Source: Gymnothorax reevesii
Lineage: Eukaryota; Chordata; Actinopteri; Anguilliformes; Muraenidae
DNA: 64,000 bases
Assembly: GCA_029721435.1 (NCBI GenBank)
Contig: CM056582.1
Location: 38,646,611 to 38,710,610, forward strand
Reading direction: 5' to 3'
Program-made: the position numbers and the translations under genes
The notes under the pieces: generated by a model
Databases searched by the model: none
What the model saw: the letters and a program-made list of their open reading frames with translations, nothing else
What the model was told of the DNA's origin: nothing
Shown: positions 49,142 to 60,476 of the stretch, one piece after another
Numbering within the stretch: the stretch's first letter is position 1
Layout of the letters: each line of letters starts with the position of its first letter

Positions 49142-49550
49142 AAACCCTGGACCAGAATATTTTTATTGTACGAAACTACTTTCCTTTCTGTGAGTCACAT
49201 TTGAGTCCTTTCTTACCCCCTTCTCTTCAAAGCCCTGATTCCAGTTTATGAAATGTTAATATTTTTCTTGCCTTTTTCTGAACAAAAGTTGTTGAAGAGG
49301 AATTGTCACATGACCAGGTGCTGGGCTTTGCTTAGAGGACTGGTGGGTGCTAAACTATTCAGTGTCTGGCTGTGTGGGGCGAGCTGGGAAACCTCATGGA
49401 TTACCTGCCACAGTGTTGGAATGAATACTTTTTTGTATAATGTGTTTGTAGTATGCAGGAAGTACATTGACTGTGGGCAGTGCGCTGCATTAGGAATGTA
49501 AGAATAATTTGGCGTTTGTGGCATCCAGGATGAGTAGTGCAGTGTTGGGG

Positions 49551-49774
49551 TGTTGAAATGAGTGTGTGTTTGTAGTGTGTGAGATGGGCAGGCAGTGGGT
49601 ATGGGCTGTTGGAATGATTGTGTGTTTGTTGCGGGCGCGATGGGTAGACAGTGGGTATTGGGTGTTGGAATGAGTGTGTGTTTGTAGTTTGTGAGATAGG
49701 CAGGCAGTGGGTATGGGGTGTTTGAATGAGTGTGTGTTTGTTGTGTGCGCAGTTGGGCAGGCAGTGGGGTGTAC
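49551..49774. repeat. 56-bp minisatellite, four copies
   Basis: Copies start at 49551, 49607, 49663 and 49719. The unit starts TGTTGGAATGAGTGTGTGTT and contains GGGCAGGCAGTGGGTATGG. The period is exactly 56 each time. The long minus-strand open frame here is a by-product of the repeat. Confidence 0.92.
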
Positions 49775-49955
49775 CTGCAGGGTTTTGTGGTGGGTATGCC
49801 ATGGGGTGTTTTATTTTCAGGGTTGTGTTGTATTTGTTCTGTAACCCCTGGTCCTTAATGGGATTTTGTCGTGTTTCGGTCACCTTCCTTTCATTAAAAA
49901 CATCTGGCACAACTGTGCCCCATAGAATACATTCCAAAATGTACATTCATTTTCC

Positions 49956-49961
49956 AATAAA
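49956..49961 (+). promoter_or_regulatory. Candidate polyadenylation signal AATAAA
   Basis: First canonical AATAAA on the gene strand after the stop codon, about 815 bases downstream, followed by AATGTACAATTTTACATG. Confidence 0.5.
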
Positions 49962-50069
49962 ATGTACAATTTTACATGAGCCTCAGAAGTTTTTTTTTCC
50001 CCCCTTAAACACCCATGGAATGATGCAGATACTTAAAAAAAAAAAAAGTGGAAACGTGTTAGTTTAGTG

Positions 50070-51406
50070 CAGTGGTTCTCAAAGTGGAGGGGGGGGGGGG
50101 GGGGGCCACCTACGGGGGCCGCAGAGCAATTGCAGGGGGGCGCGGGGTGCAGGAAGCGAATTTTTTCCCCCCACTGGAGTTCCGAACACCAACAGAAAAT
50201 TATTTGCATACAGTCCATTCGCTGCCCAGAATTCTGCGATTACATCGTAAATGCCTGCCTGACTCTCAACATAACTGTTCGCCAAATCATTCATCTAGCC
50301 TGCTATTTTCATTAATAATTTGTTATTAATGTAGTTGTTCTAATATATGAAGCTGGTAAAATGAGCTGGTGACAATCAATGTAGTCTCGCGATACCCAAC
50401 TCGCCGCTTTTTATCCCGCACTGATCTGGCATATTGATAATAAAATGGTAAGTGACACCGAACAAAATCTGATGAATACAAAGCAGAAATAACCGAGATT
50501 GTGTCATCTTATTCTTGATAATATGAATGCTCTGTAGGCCTACAGATTATTTTTATCTAGCTCAGCAAATGAACGTTACAATCATATCGGTAGGTTTGCA
50601 AGTGGTGTTCATGAATTTTTTTTTCGTACTTCGCTGTCGGCTGTTAATATTGGTTGATTATGGTGCTTTCTTTCTGCATCATAGAAACATAATTTTAAGT
50701 AGACGGCTATACTCAGGCAGAGGGGTGTGATACAGCCTCATGATTTTATACTTTAAAAGAGGTTTTGAATTATTAAATTTTCGTGTCTTTAATTGGAAAA
50801 TTACGGTGGCCGTTTCCAAACCTGCCAATCGTTTTTAATGTTTCCAGCTAGGCTAGACAAAAATCATCTGTTCAGAGCATTCATATTCTCTATAATAAGC
50901 TGACGCGATCTCCGTTAACGTATTTTAACTTAAAAGTGCGAGGCCAGTGAAGAGAGAAAAATGCAACTGTCTCGAGACACTCTTCAGCAGTCCGACACAA
51001 GGTTGCTGATTGGCTGTATGCAAGTAAGTTTCTGTTGGTGTCTGGAAAATGCATAAATAGCAATGTTGTTTAATATTAAAAAATAAACCTGTTGCACTGA
51101 ACATAATTACACAGTCAAGGTGCTTGAAAACAGTTACACTGAAAATAATTACGCCGTGGTTGTTTGTTATTTTGTTGTCTCTAATTCTAAAAGTAGCCTA
51201 GTTGTAGTTTATGACCACCTACAGTTTATGACCGTTTACTTATATTTTTTCAAAAAAGGTTGAGGTTTATATTAATTACAACGTGTGAAATAAACTGCAA
51301 TGGACTCAAAACAAAACAAACTGTGAGTATGTATTACCCATTTTTGGCGCAAAAATTTTCTTATGTACCAAAGGGGGGCCCAGCAGAAAAAGTTTGAGAA
51401 CCACTG
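50070..51406. mobile_element. Non-autonomous hAT element, 1.34 kb
   Basis: It starts CAGTGGTTCTCAAAGTGG and ends AAGTTTGAGAACCACTG, the classic hAT (Charlie-like) terminus. It is flanked by GTTTAGTG (50062-50069) and GTTTCGTG (51407-51414), an 8-base duplication with one mismatch. A G-run of about 20 lies at 50087-50104. Internal blocks (for example GGCAGAGGGGTGTGATACAG near 50720 and CCAGCTAGGCTAGA near 50850) also occur in the 4.28-kb element. No transposase. Confidence 0.88.
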
Positions 51407-51414
51407 GTTTCGTG

Positions 51415-51853
51415 CAACACTGTGTGCTTGTATCACGCCTACAGTTGACGCTCATGTCTAGTCTCTGGGATGAACTTCAGGCTTTTATCTTCCACCCTGG
51501 GGACCCCATCTGAATTTAGGAAGAGCTGAAATCAGTGAAAGCTTATGATCAGCCTAAACTCCACAGGGATTACCAAATGGGCAGCTGAAGTGTCAATGGT
51601 GGTCTGCTGTATAAGCAAAACTCGCCCCTTAATTTTTCCTTTGTGCAGTGCTTTTAGTCCTTTAAATTAAAATACTAAAATTGGTATTTTTTTTTTTTTG
51701 CCGAGTCATGCTGTCCAATGGATTAGGCCAACTGGAGACGTCATTGATGTGGATCAGTGGTGGCTGCTGAGCTGAAGATGGAGTAGGCACCAGAAAAGGC
51801 TCAAATTCCTTTTAACGTTTAGTCTTTCAGGAATATTTCCGTTTATTAATAAG
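51415..51853. other. Unassigned sequence downstream of the calmodulin-like gene
   Basis: No exon or repeat boundary recognised; a T-run lies at 51688-51701. Confidence 0.3.
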
Positions 51854-51989
51854 TAGGGCTGTCACCTTTTAAAAAAAAAAAATAAAAAAAAATAAAAAAT
51901 TTTCAAACGAATTTCGAATATGACAACGTGATGTTTGAATATATTCAACGCACGTAAAAAAGAAAAAAGAACATCCTCTTCATTAATTT

Positions 51990-52121
51990 TTATCTGTTCA
52001 TTAAGCCATACTCAACAGTACCATCTATGCAGTAAAATCCAAAATACTCCCACACAGTGCTTCTAAGATGTTTTGGTGTTGTAATTGTCCCCTCGTTGCT
52101 CCGCTTGCTAACGCTCTCCAT
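51990..52121 (-). pseudogene. N-terminal fragment of a BED-finger hAT transposase
   Basis: From the ATG at 52121 the minus strand reads MESVSKRSNEGTITTPKHLR followed by STVWEYFGFYCIDGTVE. The aromatic pattern SxVWEYFGF is the first strand of a BED zinc finger as found at the N-terminus of hAT (ZBED-like) transposases. The cysteine and histidine half and the catalytic domain are missing, so only a stub remains. Confidence 0.65.
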
Positions 52122-52140
52122 TGTAAAATGGCAAATAGAA

Positions 52141-52610
52141 TCTTTAAGGAGAATTCTGGTGTGAAATTGACTTGGGGTGTATTGAATCATGATAATGACT
52201 AACTCTTGTCGCATACCATACCTCCGTATGCACGCAACTTTTCAAAATAAATGGATTTTTAGCCGAACCTCCCAACAGGCTTACAATGGTTGTGAATCGG
52301 GCATTGCGTTGCCATGCAAAGAAATCGCTATTTTTTTCATCATTAACAAGGCTCAAAGTAGCTCCACACTTCATCGCTAGAATTCCGAGGGCCCTGACAT
52401 ATAAAACGAGGCACTGAGAACTTTCAAAATGCACCGGTAATTTATTAAAAAATACTATTTATGCAAACAGTACCTCAATGTAGTTTGCAATCGCCTCCAT
52501 CTTGAAAGTCATGATAAGTTGATTGACGAGCACGAACAAATAGATTGCAATCTGTTCCCCTATCCTTCCTTTTTGTTTGTGCTCATCAAACTACTTATTG
52601 TTAACTACTT
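52141..52610. repeat. Foldback-type interspersed repeat, copy 2
   Basis: Reverse-oriented relative of 444-910 plus 6947-6998. It has GAGAATTCTGGTGTGAAATT at its left end, the block with AGGGCCCTGACAT near 52390, and a hairpin (GATTGACGAGCACGAACAAA with its partner TTGTTTGTGCTCATCAAAC) at 52510-52600. This uninterrupted copy shows what the first copy looked like before the LINE inserted. Confidence 0.7.
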
Positions 52611-52672
52611 TCACCCTCAGGTTTAAATGAATGTTCGAAATTCAAATAAAAAGTGACAGCCCTATTAACAAG

Positions 52673-54654
52673 GCGTTAATTCTGAAAACACTTGCTGCTG
52701 TCATTCGGTGGTGGCAGTTCTTATAAGACAAGTAAAGGAACTCTTGTCTTTGTATATAAAATTTGCATATAAAATTGCAGCTTATAAATCACAGTATATT
52801 TCAGACAGAGTTTCTGACGTTATAGAGTGAAAAAATAACAGGGAATGAGGGCTGTAGGAGGCGGGAGCACGAGTTCAGTCACGGTTCGGGTAACAGAATT
52901 CGGAGATGAAGCGGCTCCCAGTGCACCAAGGCTTGCATGAGGAAAGGGCCAAAGCCCTGGTATTAAAAACGGAACAGGCCAGGATTTAGAAGAACTGGTC
53001 AGGATGTATTATCAGCTAATGATGTTTGGTGCATTTACCCTGTGATGGAGGCTTGACAGCATCCTCAGTGTCCACCCATTTGAATTGAATCGTAAGTATT
53101 GCAGGCCAGGCCAATCAGCACTGTTATTGCGTACTGCCTACTTATGTTAAGGGCGGAAGCACATGCTGGTCTGTTGTTCTGTGGAACGGTCTCAGGCCAA
53201 AAGCTGCCTCTGAGTGCTGGTGCTAGCAGTAGCATCATAAACACTGGGCCATGAACCAGGCTCCCTAGTACTGACTACTAAGGTACACCTGCGCTACCTC
53301 ACTGATGCGCTGTTTGACCCACACTGGTACTTTGACAAACAGCTGTCGGTTAAAAATGGGCCATGCATTCTTTAACCAAAGGGTTGCTTAAGCATTTCAG
53401 CTAACGGAAGATTTGGACCGGCACAAATCTGCTCCTGACCTGCACAAGGCACTAAATCCTCTGTCCTGGCCAGGTGGTTTGATGACACAGATGTGTGACA
53501 AAATAATGGAAAAATCAACCTTTAACAGCCCAAGTAAAGTTTTGGGACTCTACTAGCAGCCAGATCAATTGAATTCACTTGGGCATATAGTCCACACGTG
53601 TATAACTTTAGTGGGAGATTGGAGTACCTTTCTTCCAAGAGATATGCCCTGAATTGATATTTTGTTGATCGTGATAGAAAACATGCTTGGGATCACTTTC
53701 ATGCTCATGAAATGATTCAGTGACCCCTTGGGCCGCCGTCATCCTGGAAGCTTTCACTCCCGATGTAGTCAGAATGCTTCACAACTGGCTAGAAAGATGA
53801 TCACACTGAATGATTTGACAGGGACTTTCAGTGACCCATCTTTTAGGGGATGTGGGACTCAGATCTTGCCTGGTTTTTTGTTGCTGATTCCATAATTTTT
53901 TTACAACATTGAGGGAATCCATAATTTTTTCACATAGTTGATTATGAAAAAATTGCAATAAATTTAAATAATATAGTATGTTATTGTTATGTTTCATGAA
54001 GCCTGAATGTTTAGCTAATTAAAATTGTTTTGTGTTAAATCTGTGATTTGTTTATTTGCAGTGGAAAAAAAAAAAAAAACTGGATGAATATCCTCAGTGT
54101 GCCAGTCCCTAATTTTTGGCAGTGTTTATGGAACTGCTGCCAGTTTTTATTTTTGTGCCTTGCAGTTCCATTCACCACTGTCTTTCTTTCATAAGCATTT
54201 GTTTTTAGTTTTAACAGCTGCCTCTACCTGTCAATCATTCTAACTTTCAATGATACACTACACCCATCAGTCAGATCTCTGAACTGGATTCATTAGTTTG
54301 GGGAAGAGCCACACCCACGGAAGCTTGAGTGTCCCGCATGAAGACGATTCGCCCCTAATAAAATGCAAAACGAAGACAGATTGGCAAGGGTGGAGTCAGA
54401 TTATGAACTGTAGTCAAGCAGATTCACTTTCTTGGAATGTAAGTACTGAGCATGTGCAGTAATCGTGACACTGCTCTTTTATGCCACATATACATTGGCA
54501 GCAAACCTAGTTAGACTGTTGGCAGCTTCAGCTACCCTGATGAATGTATATTTCATTTTTGTTGTGTTTCAGATGTTATGTATGAGTATATATTGTTCGG
54601 CATTATATTTCATTTGTAAATGAAGATTTGTTTCATGCTGTTTTGCTGCCTTGC
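52673..54654. other. Unassigned intergenic sequence
   Basis: No exon recognised. The block 53500-54110 has the style of an old Tc1-related or other DNA-element repeat, but neither ends nor a transposase can be shown. A16 run at 54064-54080. Confidence 0.3.
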
Positions 54655-55031
54655 TGGTCAGCTATATTTATTTTGTTCATTGGCACCCTCTGGTGGCGTG
54701 TCTGTAAAATCATTAAGAAAAGACTAGTGATTTCTAGAAGCTTCTGGCACTTTCCTGCTTGAAGGGGGCGGGATTTCCCTAGAATCCTGTGGATCTTTCT
54801 GGAAGGTGGCTAGTCTATATAAATGCTGTGATTTTGAGCAGAAGGAAAACAGCAGAATAGAGCACAGCAGAAACAGAGTTTTGTTTTGGCAACAGTTAAA
54901 TAGTGGCAGAGTATCATTAGAGAATGTAAATAGTGGATATAATTTTTTGTACAACTTTTTTTTTTAAAGAATGAATTTGTTTTAGTTGTACTTGCCAGTT
55001 TTCTTTGTTGCGATTTTTCCAAGTCATAACA
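54655..55031 (+). repeat. 5' LTR of the Gmr1-like element (377 bp)
   Basis: It begins TGGTCAGCTATATTTATTTT and ends CATAACA. The promoter-like TATATAAA is at 54816-54823. It matches the 3' LTR over its first 290 bases, including TCTAGAAGCTTCTGGCAC and TATAAATGCTGTGATTTT. Confidence 0.85.
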
Positions 55032-55034
55032 AAT

Positions 55035-55053
55035 TGGAGGTTCCACCGAGATT
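55035..55053 (+). promoter_or_regulatory. Primer binding site complementary to tRNA-Gln
   Basis: TGGAGGTTCCACCGAGATT lies 3 bases after the LTR. It is the complement of the 3' end (with CCA) of vertebrate tRNA-Gln, so first-strand synthesis would be primed by that tRNA. Confidence 0.8.
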
Positions 55054-55109
55054 GGATTCACCGAAGATTATTATTTTAAATCTTGTGACTAGTTTAAAAA
55101 CCAGCAATC

Positions 55110-56222
55110 ATGACTTTTGATGTGGAAAGTTTTTTGAAAACTCCAACCCAGGAATTAATTGTGCTGGCAAAGAAGAAGGACTTGCTACAAACAGCCTCAA
55201 CCCTTGAATTATCTGATGTGAAGTCATCAAGAAATATTCAACATTTTGGTGCAACATTTCATCGATGAAGATATCTTTGGGGAAGAAGCAGCAGAATCAA
55301 TTAAAGCTGTGGAAGTGCCTGAACAGAGCGGCAAAGACTTGAATTTCAGCTGAGCCTGAAAGAGCTGGAAGAGAGAAGGTTGGAGAAGGAGAAGGAAAGA
55401 AAATTGGAAGAAAGAAGGATGCATTTGCAGTTCGAATTGGAAATGAAGAAAATAGAAGCAGGTACTGTTCCAAAATCTTCTGGACTTTCTGATCATTTTG
55501 ATGTGGTTAAACATATCAGACTTGTTCCGCCTTTCTTAGAAAATGATGTTGACCAATACTTTACCCATTTTGAAAAAATTGCAGAAAATTTGAAATGGCC
55601 AAAAGAGCATTGGACAATGATGTTACAAAGTGTTCTTACTGGTAAAGCTAGAAAAATCTATAACCAGTTATCTGTCCAACAGTGTGCTGATTATGATTTT
55701 GTCAAATCTGCCATTCTGAAGGGTTATGAATTGGTCCCCGAGGCTTACAGGCAAAAATTTAGGAATTCTCACAAGGAAGCCAGTCAAACTCATGTTGAAT
55801 TTGGCAGGTTGAAGGAACAGTTGTTTGATTAGAGGTGTAATTCCATGAATGTTGAAAAAGATTTTGATAGAATGAGGCAACTTATTCTGGTTGAGGAATT
55901 CAAAAGGTGTGTCCAGCCTGATATTAAAACTTTCCTTGAGGAAAAACAAGCCAATACTTTGCAAGATGTTTCCACCCTAGCTGATAGTTATGCATTGACT
56001 CACAAGTCTTCTTTTGTCCCAAAATCCACTTTTTCAAAATTTCAACGCAAGTTTCAGTCCAAGACTTCTTCTAATAACACTTCTAATGATTCTAAGGCCA
56101 CTTCTGAGAGGAAACCTAGCAGTGAGAAGCAATCCTCTGATTCTTTACCCTCTGTGTCTTGCCAATACTGCAAAAAGCAAGGTCACCTTATTTCTGAGTG
56201 TTATGCTCAGAAGAAAAAATGA
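55110..56222 (+). pseudogene. gag of the Gmr1-like element
   Basis: Starting at the ATG at 55110 (MTFDVESFLKTPTQE), it forms the capsid. A compensated frameshift near 55230-55350 and an in-frame TAG at 55830-55832 break it. After a charged EKERKLEERR coiled-coil-like segment comes a capsid region with VPPFLENDVDQYFTHFEKIA, WPKEHWTMMLQSVLTGKA and YELVPEAYRQKFR (55500-55800), which resembles the SCAN domain that is thought to derive from Gmr1-like gag. The C-terminus has a CCHC zinc knuckle, CQYCKKQGHLISEC (56159-56200), and ends at TGA 56220-56222. The frame is continuous with pol. Confidence 0.8.
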
Positions 56223-59200
56223 CAACGAGAAGAAACCAAGCCAACTGCTTTGACAAAGAGAGAATCTCTTGTATCAATGGTCAGTTCGCCTGATCTTCTA
56301 CCTTCTGTGTCTGATTCTATTATGGAGGGTTTTGAGCCATTCATCACCGATGGTTCTGTCTCACTTTCACATGATTTTTCCTCATCTGCTCCTGTTGGAA
56401 TTCTAAGGGATACTGGGTCTTCCCAATCTCTTATTCTTGCAGATATTCTGCCTTTCTCGGACAAATCGTCTACTCCGGCTAATGTCCTTATTCAAGGAGT
56501 AGAATGTGGTTTTACAAGTGTACCTCTCCATAATGTTCATCTCAAATCACACTTGGTCTCTGGGCCTGTTACTGTTGGTGTTCGGTCTTCTCTTCCTTTC
56601 AAATGCATTCATTTGCTTCTTGGTAATGATCTTGCTGGGGACAAGGTTGTGCCCTACCCTTTTGTTACTGATACTCCCTTGATAGATCAAGAATCTGACT
56701 CTATAGAGGAGGAAATTCCAGACCTCTGTCCTTCATGTGCAGTTACTCGTTCTATGGCCAAAAAGGCTATTCAAGATGATGCTGACCTGGACTTTAACCT
56801 GGCTGACACCTTCATTGGGCAGTCTTTTCATCAGGAACTTTCCAGTCCTGAGATGTCTGGGAAATCTTCAGACTTGCCCTTGTCAGGTCATTCTAATGAC
56901 ATTTTGTCTCATAAACAACGTATTCATGAGCAACAACAAGCTCGTGATCTAGCGCATTTTCTATCACAGGCAGCAAGTGAACAAGAGGCTACTCAAGTTC
57001 CTGTCTGTTTTTACTACAAAAAGGGTGAGCTTATGAGAAAGTGGCATCCATCTGATGTTTCTGCAGATGAAGAGTGGATGATCACCCATCAATTTGTTCT
57101 TCTAATGTCTTATCGTCAAGAAACCCATAGTCTGGCCCATGACAATCCTATGTCAGGTCATTTAGGTATCAAGAAGACCCTTCAATGTGTTAGAAATCAT
57201 TTCATCTGGCCATCCATGACATCTGATGTACAGGAGTACTGCAAATCTTGTCATACTTGCCAAATGGGTTGGAAGCTGAACCAGAATATTCCAAAGGCTC
57301 GACTTCAGCCCATTCCCACTTTTGAAGAACCTTAAAGTCGGATCATCATTGACTGTGTTGGACCATTGTCAAAGACAAGATCTGGTTGTGAGTACCTACT
57401 GACTATCATGTGTGCTTCCACACAGTTTCCTGAGGTAATTCCACTTTGTAATATCAAGGTGAAGACTATCATCAAGGCTCTTACCAAGTTTTTCAGCTTT
57501 GTTGGTCTTCTTCAGTCTATTCAGTCTGATCGAGGGTCAAATTTCATGTCTGGCATATTTCAACAAGTTATGCATGAGCTTGGTATTAAACAATACAGGT
57601 CATCAGCTTACCATCCTGAGAGTCAAGGTGCTTTGGAGAGGTCCCATCAAACCCTGAAGAACATGATAAGGACCTACTGCCTTGACACAGAGAAAGATTG
57701 GGATGTAGGTGTCCATCTTCTTCTTTTTGCTGCCCATGAAGCTGTTCAGGAGTCTCTTGGGTTCAGTCCTTTTGAGCTTGATTTTGGGCATCCAGTCCAT
57801 GGACCTTTGAAGCTTCTGAAGGGAAAGTTGCTGTCCGAAGATGATGTCCCAATGAACTTGCTTCAGTATGTCTCTGACTTTCGTAATCATCTCTCTAAGG
57901 CTTGTGACTTTACTAAGTCTAAACCCGAAGAAGCTCAGGGCAAAATGAAAGCCAGATAATGACCCTCATTCAAAAGACAGAAGTGTTAAAACTGGTGACA
58001 AAGTCCTTGCACTTTTGCCAGTTCCTGGAAACCCTCTAAGAGCCCGATATTTCTGCCCTTACACTGTCCTCAAAAAGGTCAGTGATCTAAATTATGTCAT
58101 TTTAACTCCTGGAAGGAGGAAACAAAAACAAATGTGTCACATCAACACGCTGAAAGAATACATTGACAGAGACACTCAGCAAAAGCCAGTCAATGTGGTA
58201 AATACAGTTGAACTGGAAAATTCCAAAGAAGATTGTGAGTGCCCCTTAGAAAACGGACCTGGTCCACTCAAACTTGAAAATTCAGACATTCTTCAAAATA
58301 TTGACGCTAAGTTGTCCCACACGGACCCTTTTCAACAACAGCAGCTAAAGCTGCTCATATTTGAATATAGTCACATATTCCCTGACGTTCCATCGAGGAC
58401 TGATATGGTTTACCATGATGTCATCCTACAAGATGATGCTAAGCTTGTAAAACAGCATCCTTACAGAATGAATCCAGAGAAGCAGAAATACCTTTCAAGA
58501 AGTCAAATATCTGCTTGAAAATGACTTTGTTGAACCAAGTAACAGTGAATGGAGTTCTACATGCATCCTAGTTCCGAAGCCCAATGGAACATATAGTATG
58601 GTGACAGACTACAGAAACGCGAATGCTCTGTCAAAAAAAGACTCATATCCTTTTCCCAGGATTGATGACTGCATTGACAAAGTTGGACAGTCAAAGTATG
58701 TCACACAATTTGATCTCCTCAAGGGCTTCTGGCAGATCCCTCTAACACAGTGATTCCCAAAGTGTGGGCCGCGGCCTCCTGGTGGGCCGTGGTAGTACTG
58801 CAGGTGGGCCGTGAGAGGTCATTAAAAATAATTCATTTTTGCAAATATGATTTTTCAAAAAAATTTTATTGTAAAATATTTATTGCACGATTTTAAAAAA
58901 TATTTCGAAGTAATAACTTATTGATTGTTATTGACCTCACAATATTTTAGGAACTTTATAAAGTTTATCATCGGAACGTAGCTTTCTGGTCATCATGACC
59001 GGGGGTCATAATCGGGGGAGCACGTACTGTGTTCGATAATTAATTCTGTCTTGTGTGTACACCACAGATTAAAAGTTTGAGCTTCCTTTATCCCCCTGCT
59101 TTCATTTCAATCCTGAATCTTTATAATAATAATTAATAAAAACAAATAATTATTGTTGTTTTTTATTTATTTTATTTTCTTAACAACAACAATTATTGTT

Positions 59201-60275
59201 GCTGTTAAGTGTTCTGAGAATGCATAATTTCGTCTATGTACTGTTTATAGGACATAGGTGGGCCGCGGACATTTTTTAGATTTTCAAGTGGGCCCTGATT
59301 TGGAAAAGTTTGGGACCCCCTGCTCTAACAGATAGAGCAAAGGAGATCTCTGCCTTCGTCACACCAGATGGATTATACCAACACAAGGTCATGCCATTTG
59401 GAATGAAAAATTCTCCGGCCACCTTCCAACGTCTGGTAAACAGAGTGATTGCTGGACTGCTAGGATGTGAGGCCTGTATCGATGACATAATCATCACCAG
59501 CGACAGCTTCCAAGGGAACCTAACCTACATCAGAAACTTCTTTCAGAGAGTGAGTGATGCCAAGCTGACTATTAACCTTGTTAAAAGTGACTTTTGTAAA
59601 GCTACAGTTTACTTAGGTCATATTGTAGGACAGGGTCAAGTCAAACCAATTGATGCAAAGGTAAAAGTTATCACTGAATTTCCTGAGCCTACAACTAAAA
59701 GACAACTAATGAAATTTCTGGGGATGGCTGGCTACTACAGAAAATCCTGTAAAAATTTCTCTATCATTTCTGAACCTTTGCCCAATTTACTGAAGAAAAA
59801 TGCAAAATTTGTTTGGGATGAAAAATGTCAAAATTAATTTGACCAGCTGAAAGCTATCCCAAAAAATGTACCAGTTCTCTCATCTCCTAATTTCAAAAAG
59901 GAGTTCAAGTTGGCAGTTGATGCCAGTGACTTTGGTGCAGGCGCAGTTTTACTGCAAGAAGACACTGATAGAGTAGATCATCCTGTTTGTTACTTTTCCA
60001 AAAAGTTTGACAAACACCTGAAAAACTATTCAACAATTGAAAAAGAATATTTGGCACTTGTTTTGGCTTTACAACATTTTGAAGTCTATTTGACTTGTTC
60101 AGCTACTTCCATCAAGATCTTCAATGATCACTATCCCCTCATATTCTTGCACAAGATCAAAAACAAGAATCAAAGATTACGGAGATTGAGTTTACTTTTG
60201 CAAGACTGTGATTTGGATATTTCTCACATCAGGGGAAAAGATAATGTAATCCCAGATACACTTTCACGCATGTAA
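56223..60275 (+). pseudogene. pol of the Gmr1-like element (PR-INT-RT-RH)
   Basis: Protease: LRDTGSSQSLIL near 56405. Integrase: zinc-binding H..H..C..C from AHDNP to SCHTCQ (57137-57262); catalytic triad Asp at 57351 (IDCVGPL), Asp at 57528 (SDRGSNF) and Glu at 57636 (GALERSHQ), with 35 residues between the last two. Then an integrase tail (58015-58200) and the reverse transcriptase: KQHPYRMNPEKQKYL (58450), WSSTCILVPKPNGTYSMVTD, FDLLKGFWQIPL (58711), interruption by a hAT MITE, KVMPFGMKNSPATFQRLVNR (59386), and CIDD at 59475-59486 where YxDD is usual. RNase H: VDASDFGAGAVL, TIEKEYLALV and NDHYPL, ending at 60275. Stop at 57333-57335 and frameshift near 57960. Confidence 0.87.
58748..59322. 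mobile_element. hAT MITE (575 bp) inserted in the RT domain
   Basis: It begins CAGTGATTCCCAAAGTGTGG and ends GTTTGGGACCCCCTG. The 8-base target duplication CTCTAACA is perfect (58740-58747 and 59323-59330). It splits the RT between FWQIPL and the next block (DRAKEISAF). Repeated GTGGGCCG motifs lie near both ends. Confidence 0.93.
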
Positions 60276-60467
60276 TTTTATTTCTTTTTTCGATTGTGAA
60301 AAATTTAATTTTACTTTTCTATCTGATGGTGAAAATTACACAGTTTGTTATGTATATGATTGTTATAATGATCAATGATACTTTTGTGTAAAGTTCAAGA
60401 TTATACTGATAATAAAGCTGTATTCATTTTAATAAAAGAAGGCTTATAGCAAACCTTTTTTGTCTTA

Positions 60468-60476
60468 AAGAGGGGA
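60468..60476 (+). promoter_or_regulatory. Polypurine tract
   Basis: AAGAGGGGA immediately before the 3' LTR; it would prime plus-strand DNA synthesis. Confidence 0.75.

Larger units (their letters stand above)
49142..49980 (+). other. Predicted 3'UTR of the calmodulin-like gene
   Basis: Non-coding sequence from the TGA to just after the first good polyadenylation signal. It holds a 56-bp minisatellite and GTGT-rich stretches. The 3' end is inferred from the AATAAA only. Confidence 0.5.
51854..52664 (-). mobile_element. hAT deletion derivative carrying another repeat
   Basis: Terminal inverted repeats TAGGGCTGTCAC and GTGACAGCCCTA are flanked by TTAATAAG (51846-51853) and TTAACAAG (52665-52672), an 8-base duplication with one mismatch. 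The left part encodes, on the minus strand, the start of a BED-finger transposase. Into it was inserted copy 2 of the foldback-type repeat. Confidence 0.85.

Noticed and set aside
49401..49946. 181-codon minus-strand open frame rich in His, Pro and Thr
   Set aside because: It is produced by translating the 56-bp minisatellite; no conserved domain and on the wrong strand of the predicted 3'UTR.
50033..50329. Overlapping open frames with poly-Gly or poly-Pro near 50080
   Set aside because: They run through a G homopolymer inside a hAT element.
53500..54110. Possible Tc1-related remnant
   Set aside because: The style is repeat-like, but no transposase motif or inverted ends could be shown.
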